Shown in pieces: positions 17,113-28,152 of a DNA stretch of 64,000 bases. The notes under the pieces are model-generated. The model was given only the letters and a program-made list of their open reading frames with translations, had not been told where the DNA came from and made no database searches. The stretch covers positions 1 through 64,000 of the forward strand of contig NZ_JABBYC010000005.1 in the NCBI RefSeq assembly GCF_016742955.1, in the 5' to 3' direction. The number at the start of each line of letters is the position of its first letter. Positions within the stretch are counted from its first letter, which is position 1. Position numbers and translations under genes: made by a program. The DNA is from Myceligenerans indicum (GTDB taxonomy: Bacteria; Actinomycetota; Actinomycetes; Actinomycetales; Cellulomonadaceae).

Positions 17113-17722
17113 CGATCAGCAGCTCGTCGTGCCCTTCGAGGGTGTCGTCGCCGCTGGGGACCACGGGACGGCCGTCGCGCACGATCGTGGACAGCGCGGT
17201 GTTCTCCGGCCAGTCGATCTGACCGACGCGGGTTCCGATCAGCGGCGAGTCGTCCGGGAGCGTGAGCTCCAGAATGTCCGAGCCGGACTGGTGGAAGCTG
17301 AAGATCGGCACGAGATCGCCCACCGCGACGGCCTCCTCGACCATCGCCGTCATGATGCGCGGCGTGGAGACGGCCACGTCCACGCCCCACGAGCCGTCGA
17401 ACATCCACTCGTTCTTGGGGTTGTTCACGCGCGCCACCGTGCGTGGCACGCCGAACTCGGTCTTGCACAGCAGCGAGAACACCAGGTTCACCTTGTCGTC
17501 GCCGGTGGCCCCGACCACGACGTCGGCGGTCTCGACGTCGGCGTCGTGGAGGCTGGACAGCTCGCAGGCGTCGGCAAGCAGCCAGTCGGCCTCGGGGACC
17601 TGGGCGACGCGCATGGCCAGGGGGCTGCGGTCCACGAGCATGACCTCGTGGTCGTGGCTGAGCAGTTCGCGGGCGATGGAACGGCCCACCGACCCGGCTC
17701 CGGCGATGACGACCCGCATCAC
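17054..17722 (-). CDS. TrkA-type potassium regulator, second of pair (CeoC-like)
   Basis: This 222-residue protein has an N-terminal NAD-binding RCK_N domain (GAGSVGRSIARELL at residues 7-20) and a C-terminal RCK_C domain from about residue 140. Such proteins are gating subunits of Trk/Ktr K+ transporters, and RCK_C domains can bind nucleotides or cyclic di-AMP. It follows the first trkA gene with a 4-nt stop/start overlap, so the pair is cotranslated, as for ceoB-ceoC in mycobacteria. No membrane TrkH/KtrB subunit is adjacent. It ends inside the DUF3159 gene on the other strand. Confidence 0.9.
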   Translation of the reverse strand: MMRVVIAGAGSVGRSIARELLSHDHEVMLVDRSPLAMRVAQVPEADWLLADACELSSLHDADVETADVVVGATGDDKVNLVFSLLCKTEFGVPRTVARVNNPKNEWMFDGSWGVDVAVSTPRIMTAMVEEAVAVGDLVPIFSFHQSGSDILELTLPDDSPLIGTRVGQIDWPENTALSTIVRDGRPVVPSGDDTLEGHDELLIVTGSGVDRAKLQRLLTGQA

Positions 17723-18387
17723 TCGTCCTCCTCCCTCGGCGCGGACGTGAGCACACGCTCGACGGCCGCCGTGGCGTCGACCTGCATGGCCATGTGCAGC
17801 ACGTCGTTCTCCTGCAGCACCATGTCCTCGGTGGGCAGCAGACCCTCGGCGAACCGTGAGACGAACGCCACCCGCGCGCCCGTGGCGCGCTCGATGCCCC
17901 GCAGGGGCGAGCCGACCCAGCCGGCGTGGTAGTCCAGCTGCGCGATCCGTACCTTGCCCGACGGGTCGCGGTACTCGTCCGTGGACCCCAGGGGAAGGAT
18001 GCGGCGCAGCACCTGGTCCGCGGTCCAGCGGACGGTGGCGACCGTGGGGATGCCGAGCCGCTGGTAGATCTCGGCCCGCTGGGGGTCGTAGATGCGTGCG
18101 ACGACGTTGTCCACGCCGTACGTCTCGCGCACGACACGCGCGGACAGGATGTTGGAGTTGTCACCGTCCGACACGGCCGCGAAGCCGAACGCCTCCTCGA
18201 TCCCGGCCTGGACCAGGGTGTCCCGGTCGAAGCCGACGCCGGTGACCTTCTTGCCGGCGAAGTTCGAGGGCAGACGGCGAAAAGCGTCGGTGTTCTGGTC
18301 GACGACGGCCACCGAGTGCCCGCGCTCGGAGATGTTCTGCGCGAGTGTGGCCCCGACACGGCCACAGCCCATGATCACGAAGTGCAC
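17719..18387 (-). CDS. TrkA-type potassium regulator, first of pair (CeoB-like)
   Basis: This 222-residue protein begins HFVIMGCGRVGATLAQ after the initiator, the nucleotide-binding GxGxxG of RCK_N. The RCK_C domain spans about residues 140-218 and has the segment LPTEDMVLQENDVLHMA. The GTG at 18387 is chosen because TAGCGT lies 7 nt upstream and because the Rossmann strand starts immediately. Upstream in-frame codons would overlap the divergent permease promoter. With its partner it probably forms a heteromeric gating ring for a K+ channel or transporter. Confidence 0.9.
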   Translation of the reverse strand: MHFVIMGCGRVGATLAQNISERGHSVAVVDQNTDAFRRLPSNFAGKKVTGVGFDRDTLVQAGIEEAFGFAAVSDGDNSNILSARVVRETYGVDNVVARIYDPQRAEIYQRLGIPTVATVRWTADQVLRRILPLGSTDEYRDPSGKVRIAQLDYHAGWVGSPLRGIERATGARVAFVSRFAEGLLPTEDMVLQENDVLHMAMQVDATAAVERVLTSAPREEDE

Positions 18388-18394
18388 GATGGGA

Positions 18395-18400
18395 ACGCTA
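18395..18400 (-). promoter_or_regulatory. -10 box TAGCGT of the trkA pair
   Basis: TAGCGT is 7 nt before the GTG start. It lies back to back with the permease -10 (18415-18420), leaving 14 bp between the two, so the two polymerases must compete or be co-regulated. Confidence 0.55.
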
Positions 18401-18414
18401 CCCGCCTTTGGGCA

Positions 18415-18420
18415 TAGCAT
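18415..18420 (+). promoter_or_regulatory. -10 box TAGCAT of the KimA-like permease
   Basis: TAGCAT ends 8 nt before the GTG at 18429, again with no ribosome site, suggesting a leaderless mRNA. Confidence 0.5.
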
Positions 18421-18428
18421 CATCCAAC

Positions 18429-20432
18429 GTGCCGGAAATTATCGACGCGACCAAGCGCCTGTTGGTCGGCCGCCCCATGCGGAGCGACAACCTGGGCCGC
18501 ACTCTGCTGCCCAAACGGCTGGCGCTGCCGGTGTTCTCCTCGGACGCGCTCAGCTCGATGGCTTACGCGCCGGACGAGATCCTGCTCATGCTCGCGGTGG
18601 CGGGCGTCTCGGCGGCCGCGATCTCCCCGTGGGTCGGTGTCGCCGTCGGCGTGATGCTGCTCGTGGTGGTGGCCTCCTACCGGCAGAACGTGCGCGCGTA
18701 CCCGTCGGGCGGCGGCGACTACGAGATCGTCACGACGAACCTCGGCCCGTCGGCGGGTCTCGGCGTCGCGTCGGCCCTGCTGGTCGACTACGTGCTCACC
18801 GTCGCCGTGTCCGTCTCCTCGGGCGCCCAGTACGCGGCCAGTGCCCTGCCGGCGCTGCGCGGCTACGAGGTCCTGGTCGCGGTAGGCATCGTCGTCTTCC
18901 TCGCGCTGCTGAACCTGCGCGGCGTGCGGGAGTCGAGCCGGGTCCTCGCGGTCCCGACGTACTGCTTCATGGCGGTCATGGGCGCGATGGCCGTTGTCGG
19001 CGCGATCCGCTACTACACCGGCACGCTGCCGGCGTCCGAGAGCGCCGAGTTCGAGATCGTGCCCGCGGCGGGCATGGACCAGGGGCTCGTCGGCCTGGGA
19101 GGCGCGTTCCTCGTGGCGCGAGCCTTCGCCTCCGGCTCCGTCGCGCTGACCGGTGTCGAGGCCATCAGCAACGGCGTGCCCGCCTTCCGCAAGCCCAAGG
19201 GGCGCAACGCCGCGAACACCCTGGCGCTGCTCGGACTGATCTCCGCCGCCACTCTCATGATGCTCGTCGTGCTCGCCCAGGCCACCGGTGTCCGGTACGC
19301 CGAGGACCCGCACACCCAGCTCACCCTGGACGGCGCGCCCCTGCCCGCCGACTACGTCCAGCACCCGGTGATCAGCCAACTCGCCGAAGCGGTCTTCTCC
19401 GGAGCACCGTTCGTGTTCTACGTGGTCGTGGGGGTGACAGGGCTGGTCCTGCTGCTTGCCGCGAACACCGCGTTCGCCGGGTTCCCGGTGCTCGGTTCGA
19501 TCCTCGGCCGTGACGGCTACCTGCCCCGCCAGCTCCACACGCGGGGGGACCGGCTGGCGTTCTCCAACGGGATCCTCACCCTCGGCGCCGGCGCGGTCGT
19601 CCTGGTCGTTCTCTTCGAGGGGCATGTCACCTCACTCATCCAGCTCTACATCGTGGGTGTGTTCCTCTCGTTCACGCTGTCCCAGCTCGGGATGGTGCGG
19701 CACTGGAGCCGCGAGCTGCGCACCGAGGTGCGTCCCGAGACCAGGTCGCGCATGAAGCGGTCGCGGTTCATCAACACCGTCGGCTTCGTCGCCACGGCGG
19801 GCGTCCTGGTGATCGTGCTCGTCACGAAGTTCACGCACGGCGCGTGGATCACGCTCCTGGCCATCGTGGCGCTGTTCGTCATCATGCGCGGGATCCGCAA
19901 GCACTACGACCGCGTGAGCGAGGAACTCGCCCTCTCCGGGGACGACGACGAAGCCCGCGCCCTGCCCAGCCGCGTGCACGCCATCGTGCTGGTCTCCAAG
20001 GTGCACAAGCCCACCCTGCGTGCCCTGGCCTACGCCCGCGCCTCGCGGCCCCAGACGCTGGAGGCCGTCACCGTCGGCGTGGACCGGGAGAACATCCCCG
20101 GCCTCACCCGCGAGTGGGAGGCTCTCGACCTGCCGGTCCCGCTACGGATCCTCGACTCCCCGTTCCGCGAGATCACCAAGCCCGTGCTGAAGTACGTGCG
20201 GTCGGTGCGCCGCGAGTCCCCGCGTGACCTCGTGGTCGTGTACATCCCCGAGTACGTCGTGGGGCGCTGGTGGGAGCAGCTCCTGCACAACCAGTCCGCG
20301 CTGCGCCTCAAGGGGCGCCTGCTGTTCACTCCCGGGGTCGTCGTGGCGTCCGTGCCGTGGCAGCTGGAGTCGTCGGCGGGGCAGACCGGCCTGGAGGGCG
20401 TCGACGCCCACCGCCGGAGGCAGGTTCCGTGA
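18429..20432 (+). CDS. APC-superfamily permease, KimA-like potassium importer candidate
   Basis: This 667-residue protein has about 12 membrane helices (residues about 40-470) and a C-terminal cytoplasmic domain of nearly 190 residues. The first helix contains ALPVFSSDALSSMAYA, which resembles the KimA/YdaO group of high-affinity K+/H+ symporters more than typical amino-acid permeases. The soluble tail (HAIVLVSKVHKPTLRALAYA onward) has the universal-stress-like fold seen in those proteins. Being divergent from two RCK genes supports a K+ role. NCBI-style annotation would simply say APC family permease. An in-frame ATG at 18408 is possible, but the GTG at 18429 fits the promoter. Confidence 0.82.
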   Translation: MPEIIDATKRLLVGRPMRSDNLGRTLLPKRLALPVFSSDALSSMAYAPDEILLMLAVAGVSAAAISPWVGVAVGVMLLVVVASYRQNVRAYPSGGGDYEIVTTNLGPSAGLGVASALLVDYVLTVAVSVSSGAQYAASALPALRGYEVLVAVGIVVFLALLNLRGVRESSRVLAVPTYCFMAVMGAMAVVGAIRYYTGTLPASESAEFEIVPAAGMDQGLVGLGGAFLVARAFASGSVALTGVEAISNGVPAFRKPKGRNAANTLALLGLISAATLMMLVVLAQATGVRYAEDPHTQLTLDGAPLPADYVQHPVISQLAEAVFSGAPFVFYVVVGVTGLVLLLAANTAFAGFPVLGSILGRDGYLPRQLHTRGDRLAFSNGILTLGAGAVVLVVLFEGHVTSLIQLYIVGVFLSFTLSQLGMVRHWSRELRTEVRPETRSRMKRSRFINTVGFVATAGVLVIVLVTKFTHGAWITLLAIVALFVIMRGIRKHYDRVSEELALSGDDDEARALPSRVHAIVLVSKVHKPTLRALAYARASRPQTLEAVTVGVDRENIPGLTREWEALDLPVPLRILDSPFREITKPVLKYVRSVRRESPRDLVVVYIPEYVVGRWWEQLLHNQSALRLKGRLLFTPGVVVASVPWQLESSAGQTGLEGVDAHRRRQVP

Positions 20433-20580
20433 CCGCCGGCCCGCCGACCGCCGGGCCGCCGACCGCCGGGCCGACATGCCTGCCCGGAGCGGGTGGTGCG
20501 CGGGAGGCGGGTCACATGACCGTGCGGTCGTCACATTCCGGCGTCGATGGTATCGACGCCCGTCGCAGGAGGCAGATGCC

Positions 20581-22059
20581 ATGACCACCCGACCGTCCCG
20601 TCCCCGCATCGGTCGGGGCGCCCGCCCCGGCCGTCCGCCCCGAGCGCGCGAGCCGCGCGTCAGCGACGTGCCCGGAGCCGGGCAGATCCTGGAGCTGGAG
20701 ATCGGGCCGGTAGCGCACGGCGGCCACTGCGTGGCCCGGCACGAGGGCCGCGTGGTGTTCGTGCGCCACACCCTTCCCGGTGAGCGCGTGCGCGCCCGCG
20801 TCACCAGCACCGGATCCCGCTACTGGCGGGCCGACGCCGTCGAGATCCTCGATCCCTCGCCCGACCGGGTGCCCGCGGCCTGGCCGGCCGCCGGGCCGGG
20901 GGGCGTGGGCGGTGGCGAGCTCTCCCATGTGGCCCTGCCCGCGCAGCGCCGGTGGAAGGCCGACGTCGTGGCCGACCAGCTGCGCCGCATCGCCCGGTAC
21001 GACGGCCCCCTGCTCGACGGCCTCACCGTCGAGGCCGCCCCCGGTGACGACGCCGCCGGAGGCCTGGCCTACCGCACCCGGATCGACCTCGTGGCCGACG
21101 ACGACGGCCACCTCGGCATGCACCGGTTCCGCTCCCACGACGTCGTCGCGCTCGACCCCCTGCCCGACGGGATGCCGCTCGCGACGGACGAGGTCGCCGA
21201 GCTCGCCGCCGCGGAGGCGGTGTTCACGAGGCGCTGGCGGCCGGGCACGCGGGTCGAGCTCGTCGCCCCTGCCGGTGCCGAGGGTGGCGAGCCGCTCGTG
21301 CTGGCCGACGGTGAGCCCTGGCATCGCGGGCGGGCCGACACCCGGCCGAACGCGCGCCGGGCCGTCAAGGAGACCGTCGTCGCGCGGCTTCCCGGGGCCG
21401 ACGAGCCGAGCACGTTCGCCTACCGCGTCGGTGCGAGCGGGTTCTGGCAGGTGCACCGCGCCGCGCCGGGGCTGCTCGTCCAGGCGGTGCTCGACGCCGC
21501 CGGCCCGGTGGCGGGGGCGACCGTCCTGGACCTGTACTCCGGGGCGGGGCTGTTCACGCTGCCGCTGGCCGCGGCGGTGGGGGAGACCGGTACGGTCGTC
21601 GCGGTCGAGGGCGACGCCGGCGCCGTGCGCGACGCCCGCCGCAACGCTCACGGGCTGAACCAGGTCCGCCTGTTCGCCGGGGACGTGGCCGAGGTCCTGG
21701 CCGGGTCGGGGCCGGAAGCCGGGCGCGCCGGGCGTGCCGGGACACCGGCGCCCGGTGGCGGGGAGCAGGCGGGTTCCGGCGACGCCGTGGAGCCGCGCCC
21801 TGACGGCGGTACGGTCCCTGGGAAGGTCGACGTCGTCGTGCTCGATCCGCCGCGGGCCGGTGCGAAGCGCGAGGTCACGGCAGCGGTTGTCGACCTGGAC
21901 CCGGCGCGGGTGGTGTACGTGGCGTGCGATCCGGCGGCACTCGCCCGGGACGTCGGCTACTTCGGCCAGGCGGGCTACCGCCTGACGTCCCTGCGCGCGT
22001 TCGACCTCTTCCCGCACAGTCACCATGTCGAGGCGGTCGCGGTGCTGGAGCGGGGCTGA
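20581..22059 (+). CDS. TRAM-domain class I SAM-dependent RNA uracil-C5 methyltransferase
   Basis: A 492-residue TrmA/RlmCD-type enzyme that transfers a methyl group to C5 of uridine in rRNA or tRNA. An N-terminal TRAM domain (about 40-105) binds RNA. The SAM motif is LDLYSGAGLFTLPLA (near 318), the VVLDPPRAG motif is near 420, and the catalytic cysteine is in VYVACDPAALARD (near 446). The conserved C-terminal FPHSHHVE is present. An insertion of about 40 Gly/Pro/Ala-rich residues (about 375-415) precedes the VVLDPPR strand. A GGAGG site precedes the ATG. Which RNA and position it modifies cannot be told. Confidence 0.88.
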   Translation: MTTRPSRPRIGRGARPGRPPRAREPRVSDVPGAGQILELEIGPVAHGGHCVARHEGRVVFVRHTLPGERVRARVTSTGSRYWRADAVEILDPSPDRVPAAWPAAGPGGVGGGELSHVALPAQRRWKADVVADQLRRIARYDGPLLDGLTVEAAPGDDAAGGLAYRTRIDLVADDDGHLGMHRFRSHDVVALDPLPDGMPLATDEVAELAAAEAVFTRRWRPGTRVELVAPAGAEGGEPLVLADGEPWHRGRADTRPNARRAVKETVVARLPGADEPSTFAYRVGASGFWQVHRAAPGLLVQAVLDAAGPVAGATVLDLYSGAGLFTLPLAAAVGETGTVVAVEGDAGAVRDARRNAHGLNQVRLFAGDVAEVLAGSGPEAGRAGRAGTPAPGGGEQAGSGDAVEPRPDGGTVPGKVDVVVLDPPRAGAKREVTAAVVDLDPARVVYVACDPAALARDVGYFGQAGYRLTSLRAFDLFPHSHHVEAVAVLERG

Positions 22060-22067
22060 GCCAGGCC

Positions 22068-22197
22068 ATTCCGCCCGGCCCTTCCGCCCGGCCGCTCCGC
22101 CCGGCCCTTCCGCCCGGCCGCTCCGCCCGGCCCTTCCGCCCGGCCGCTCCGCCCGGCCCTTCCGCCCGGCCGCTCCGCCCGGCCGCTCCGCCCGGCC
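22068..22197 (+). repeat. 13-bp minisatellite, 10 copies, two alternating types
   Basis: Units CTTCCGCCCGGCC and GCTCCGCCCGGCC alternate in strict 13-bp phase starting 9 nt after a stop codon. A further set of three 16-bp repeats (CGGCGTCGGCTGCGGA) lies at about 22229-22278. The whole 322-bp gap between the convergent methyltransferase and aconitase genes holds only these repeats and one hairpin. Confidence 0.93.
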
Positions 22198-22293
22198 GGC
22201 CGCGGCTTGACCGGTCCGGCGGGCGCGGTCGGCGTCGGCTGCGGACGGCGTCGGCTGCGGACGGCGTCGGCTGTGGACGACGCCGGCCCGGAC

Positions 22294-22343
22294 GACGCCG
22301 GCCCCGGCCACTCTCCGTGCGGAGAGCGGCCGGGGCCGGCGTC
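22294..22343. terminator. Strong hairpin between convergent methyltransferase and aconitase genes
   Basis: GACGCCGGCCCCGGCC and its complement, plus an inner CTCTCC/GGAGAG stem separated by one A-C mismatch, close on the loop GTGC. The hairpin lies 38 bp beyond the aconitase stop and likely terminates both genes. Confidence 0.8.
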
Positions 22344-22381
22344 GGGCGGCGTGGCGGGTCAGACTGCTCCCGCCGCGCGGG

Positions 22382-25156
<2,775 letters not shown>

Positions 25157-25376
25157 TGCGGCTCCTTCGCGGGCTTGCGGGCCACCGGGTGCCCGGACGC
25201 GCACGCGCACCGGCCCGACGGCGGGATTTGGGGGCTCCGCCCAGCCTAGGCCGGGCTGCTGCGGCCAGCATACCGCACTTATCTTGACGTCAAGATACTT
25301 GCCTGTCACGAACGCGCCCGACGACGCGCCCACGGGCGTTTGCCCGCACCGCGGCAGGAATGTCGGTGTCCCGGCG

Positions 25377-25382
25377 TACGGT
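25377..25382 (+). promoter_or_regulatory. -10 box TACGGT of the YdeI-family gene
   Basis: TACGGT ends 6 nt before the ATG, consistent with a leaderless transcript. Confidence 0.5.
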
Positions 25383-25388
25383 GCCCCC

Positions 25389-25991
25389 ATGACCGACAAC
25401 CCTGAGCTGACCGTTCCCGACGCGGCAGCATGGCGGGCCTGGCTGGACGAGCACGAGTCCACGTCGGACGGTGTCTGGCTCGTCCTGGCGAAGAAGGGCA
25501 AGCAGGCGCCCACCACGCTCGACTACGACGCCGCGCTCGACGAGGCCCTGTGCAGCGGCTGGATCGACGCGCAGAAGCGCCGCCGCGACGACGCCACGAG
25601 CCTGCAGCGGTTCTGCCCCCGCAGGGCGCGCAGCCGCTGGTCGGCGCGGAACGTCGGGATCGTGCAGAGGCTCACCTCCGAGGGGCGCATGCGGCCGCGC
25701 GGCGCGGAAGAGGTCGACAACGCCCGGGCCGACGGCCGCTGGGACCTTGCCTACGAGGGGCCGAAGAGCATCCAGATCCCCGACGGACTGGCCGAGGCGC
25801 TCGCGGCCAGCCCTCGCGCCGCGGCGATGTTCGAGATCCTCACCGGCCAGAACCGCTACGCGATCCTGCACCGCCTGGCCAACCTCAAGACCCCCGAGGC
25901 CCACGCCCGCAACGTCACCAAGTTCGTGGCGATGCTGGAACGCGGTGAGACCCCGCACCCCCAGAAGCGCACCCTCGACGCCCGGGACTGA
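25389..25991 (+). CDS. YdeI/OmpD-associated family protein
   Basis: A 200-residue protein of the YdeI family. The core includes [11 protein letters not shown], the conserved [18 protein letters not shown] segment, and [17 protein letters not shown] near residues 75-95. The C-terminal part ([29 protein letters not shown]) is the helical domain found in most members. The family has been linked to resistance against antimicrobial peptides in enterics and to bacteriocin protection, but the biochemical activity is unknown, so no function is claimed. It is monocistronic, divergent from aconitase across about 230 bp. Confidence 0.87.
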   Translation: MTDNPELTVPDAAAWRAWLDEHESTSDGVWLVLAKKGKQAPTTLDYDAALDEALCSGWIDAQKRRRDDATSLQRFCPRRARSRWSARNVGIVQRLTSEGRMRPRGAEEVDNARADGRWDLAYEGPKSIQIPDGLAEALAASPRAAAMFEILTGQNRYAILHRLANLKTPEAHARNVTKFVAMLERGETPHPQKRTLDARD

Positions 25992-26043
25992 CGGGGCTCG
26001 CCCCGACGGGCCGGATGTCAGTGTGTCGTGCCAGGGTCAGGGC

Positions 26044-26457
26044 ATGGACCAGCGCATCAGCTTCATCACCCTCGCCGTGCGGGACGTGGCGGTCTCGCGC
26101 ACCTTCTACGTCGACGGCCTGGGCTGGAAGCCCGTGTTCGACGATCCCGGTGACGTGCTCATGATCCAGGTCGGTGAGCGCCTCGTCCTGTCTCTCTGGG
26201 CCCAGGAGCAGTTCGAGCAGGAGGTCGGCCCCGTGCGCCGGGGTCCGGGTGCGGCGCCGATCACGCTCGCCCACAACGTGGCGACCCGCGAGGAGGTGGG
26301 CGCCGTCCTCGCCACCGCCCGGGCAGCCGGCGCCGGCGTCGCGCACCCACCCCAGGACCGGGAGTGGGGCGGCTACACGGGCTACTTCACGGACCCTGAC
26401 GGCTACCACTGGGAGATCGCCTGGAACCCGGGGCCGGTCGGTCAGCTCGTGCTGTGA
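26044..26457 (+). CDS. VOC family (glyoxalase/dioxygenase fold) protein
   Basis: A 137-residue single vicinal-oxygen-chelate domain made of two beta-alpha-beta-beta-beta modules. The first is RISFITLAVRDVAVSRTFYVDGLGW and the second ends GYFTDPDGYHWEIAWNPG. The usual metal ligand Glu is present in WEIAW; other ligand positions are less clear, so the activity (lyase, dioxygenase or antibiotic binding) cannot be assigned. It starts 52 nt after the YdeI stop and could share its transcript. A hairpin terminator follows. Confidence 0.85.
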   Translation: MDQRISFITLAVRDVAVSRTFYVDGLGWKPVFDDPGDVLMIQVGERLVLSLWAQEQFEQEVGPVRRGPGAAPITLAHNVATREEVGAVLATARAAGAGVAHPPQDREWGGYTGYFTDPDGYHWEIAWNPGPVGQLVL

Positions 26458-26513
26458 CCCGGTCGCGCGCGTCGCGGAGGCGGGCACGGACGCCGAGCCG
26501 TGGCCGTGGCCTC

Positions 26514-26552
26514 CGACACCTGGCCGCGGGCCGCGCCTGCGGCCAGGTGTCG
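26514..26552. terminator. Hairpin between convergent VOC and membrane-protein genes
   Basis: CGACACCTGGCCGC pairs perfectly with GCGGCCAGGTGTCG around an 11-nt GC-rich loop. It lies between two converging genes and can end both transcripts. Confidence 0.75.
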
Positions 26553-26562
26553 AGCGCCCCCG

Positions 26563-27102
26563 TCAGATCAGCCCCTGGGCCGCTCCGCTCAGCAGGATCA
26601 CACCCAGGAGGACCCCGGTCGTCGCGTGGTGCTTCGGCGCACCGCCGGGTGCCATGAGCCGGCCGACGGCGGCGATCGGCCACGCGAGCACGATCGCCGC
26701 CAGGCAGATCAGCGCCACGAGGTAGAGGTCGCCCACCTGGAGCAGCTCGGCGAGTACCACCAGGTGGAGCGTCATCGACAGGGCGACCGTGGTGGGAACG
26801 AGCCTCGCCTGGTCGTGGGACGCGAGGAAGCCGGTGATCATCCGTGTGAGCGCGGCCTGGAGCCCGAGCGCCACGACGTACAGCCCGATGGTCGCACCGG
26901 CGACGGCGGTTTCCGTGTCCCACGCGCCGATGACGTCCACGACCCCCCTCCCGGTGATCACGACGGCGCTCACGGCTCCGGCGATGGGCCCGAGCGTCCA
27001 TGGTCCCCGGATGTGGCGCTGCGACCACGCGAACCACAACCCCGCCAGCACGGCGAGAACGACGGCGGCGGTGGCTGCGTCCCGGGCGTGCTCGGCGTCC
27101 AT
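26563..27102 (-). CDS. Hypothetical membrane protein, about five helices
   Basis: I do not recognise this family. The 179-residue product is highly hydrophobic with five predicted membrane segments: about residues 10-26, 37-55, 64-84, 105-140 (possibly two) and 155-175. Only short charged loops lie between them. The ATG at 27102 follows GGGGAA at normal spacing; a TACACT at 27179-27184 may be its -10, giving a leader of about 70 nt. No signature residues are visible. It stands alone between convergent VOC and the alpha/beta hydrolase gene on the same strand. Confidence 0.72.
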   Translation of the reverse strand: MDAEHARDAATAAVVLAVLAGLWFAWSQRHIRGPWTLGPIAGAVSAVVITGRGVVDVIGAWDTETAVAGATIGLYVVALGLQAALTRMITGFLASHDQARLVPTTVALSMTLHLVVLAELLQVGDLYLVALICLAAIVLAWPIAAVGRLMAPGGAPKHHATTGVLLGVILLSGAAQGLI

Positions 27103-27199
27103 GCTTCCCCCACTCGGTGGTCGCGTACCTCGGACCCGGCGTGGGAAGAAATCCTGCAAGCCGGACGAATACGACAGTAGTGTAGAGGGAAAGCGCAGG

Positions 27200-28072
27200 T
27201 CAGGGAAGGTTACTGGGCTTCACGGCGACAACGTGGTCGACGACCCGCCGTCGTACGGCCTCGTCGCGCACGATCCTGTTGTGCCCGAGTCCCGTGGTGG
27301 TGACGAGTTCGGCCGACCCGGCGTGTGCGCCCAGGAGTAGCTCGGACTGCCGGTGCGGGACGTACCTGTCGGCGTCGTCGTGCACGAACAGCGCCGGGAC
27401 GGTCGCGGGCACGGGGCGGCGGGTGAGGTCGTAGCGCTCGTAGAGGTCGGGCTCGTCGGGAAAGCGCCGGCGGCGCACGACGTCGTCGTACCGTGCGCGG
27501 AGGCCCGGCGGCGTGCCGCTGGCCGCGAAGAACCCGTCGTTGATCGCGGTCGCCGAGGAGAGGCCCGCCAGCCCGGCGAACCGGCGCGCCGGGGCTCCGT
27601 CGGCAAGAGCCACCCCGGCGCCGAGCACGCCGGCGGAGTGTGCGACGACGCCCTCCCAGCCGCCGGGCTCGGCCTCGGACAGACGGTGGATGATCGCGAC
27701 GTCGTCGGCCAGGGTGCGCCGGCTGCCGCCGGAGTCGCCGTGGCCCGGGGCGTCGTACGCCACCACGCGCCGCCCGGAGGCCAGGAGGTCCGCGATCACG
27801 GGGGCGAAGAACGAGGCGCGGGACTGCCAGCCGTGCACCAGCAGCACGGCGGGGGCGTCCGGGTCGCCCCAGGTGTGGACGGCGATGTCCACGGGCCGGC
27901 CCCTGTTGACCGCAGGCCTGCTGTGGCTGAGCGTGCTGCGGCGGGACGCCTGGTGGGTCTCCTGTTCGTGCGGACGTACGGGCGCACGCGGACCGAGCCG
28001 GAAGGCGACCCAGGTCGCGACCTCGGCGGCGAGCGGCGCGGGTAGATGGGCGAGGTGTCGCAACGTGGGCAC
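27200..28072 (-). CDS. Alpha/beta hydrolase, divergent from its TetR neighbour
   Basis: A 290-residue alpha/beta hydrolase. The oxyanion region is LLVHGWQSRASFF (near 80) and the nucleophile motif is AHSAGVLG (Ser near 146), with Ala replacing the first Gly of GxSxG. The acid is in VHDDADRYVP (near 238) and the base is the His of GLGHNRI (near 264), so the triad is complete. The first 60 residues are not part of the fold. GTG start with GGGAGG upstream. The shared 80-bp spacer with a tetR gene carries a dyad, so it is probably the regulator's target. Confidence 0.85.
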   Translation of the reverse strand: MPTLRHLAHLPAPLAAEVATWVAFRLGPRAPVRPHEQETHQASRRSTLSHSRPAVNRGRPVDIAVHTWGDPDAPAVLLVHGWQSRASFFAPVIADLLASGRRVVAYDAPGHGDSGGSRRTLADDVAIIHRLSEAEPGGWEGVVAHSAGVLGAGVALADGAPARRFAGLAGLSSATAINDGFFAASGTPPGLRARYDDVVRRRRFPDEPDLYERYDLTRRPVPATVPALFVHDDADRYVPHRQSELLLGAHAGSAELVTTTGLGHNRIVRDEAVRRRVVDHVVAVKPSNLP

Positions 28073-28092
28073 GGTTCCTCCCGGAGAATCTG

Positions 28093-28111
28093 AACGATCG
28101 ATCGGATTGTT
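28093..28111. promoter_or_regulatory. Candidate TetR operator (19-bp imperfect dyad)
   Basis: AACGATCGATCGGATTGTT has AAC-ATC and GAT-GTT half-sites around a GATC-rich centre. It lies in the 80-bp divergent spacer, between the hydrolase ribosome site and the tetR -10 box, so a bound dimer could control both genes. Confidence 0.5.
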
Positions 28112-28140
28112 TCTTACGCTACAACATGTGCGGACGGTCG

Positions 28141-28146
28141 TACACT
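28141..28146 (+). promoter_or_regulatory. -10 box TACACT of tetR
   Basis: TACACT ends 6 nt before the ATG at 28153, supporting that start over an in-frame codon 27 nt upstream. Confidence 0.55.
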
Positions 28147-28152
28147 CTCTTT

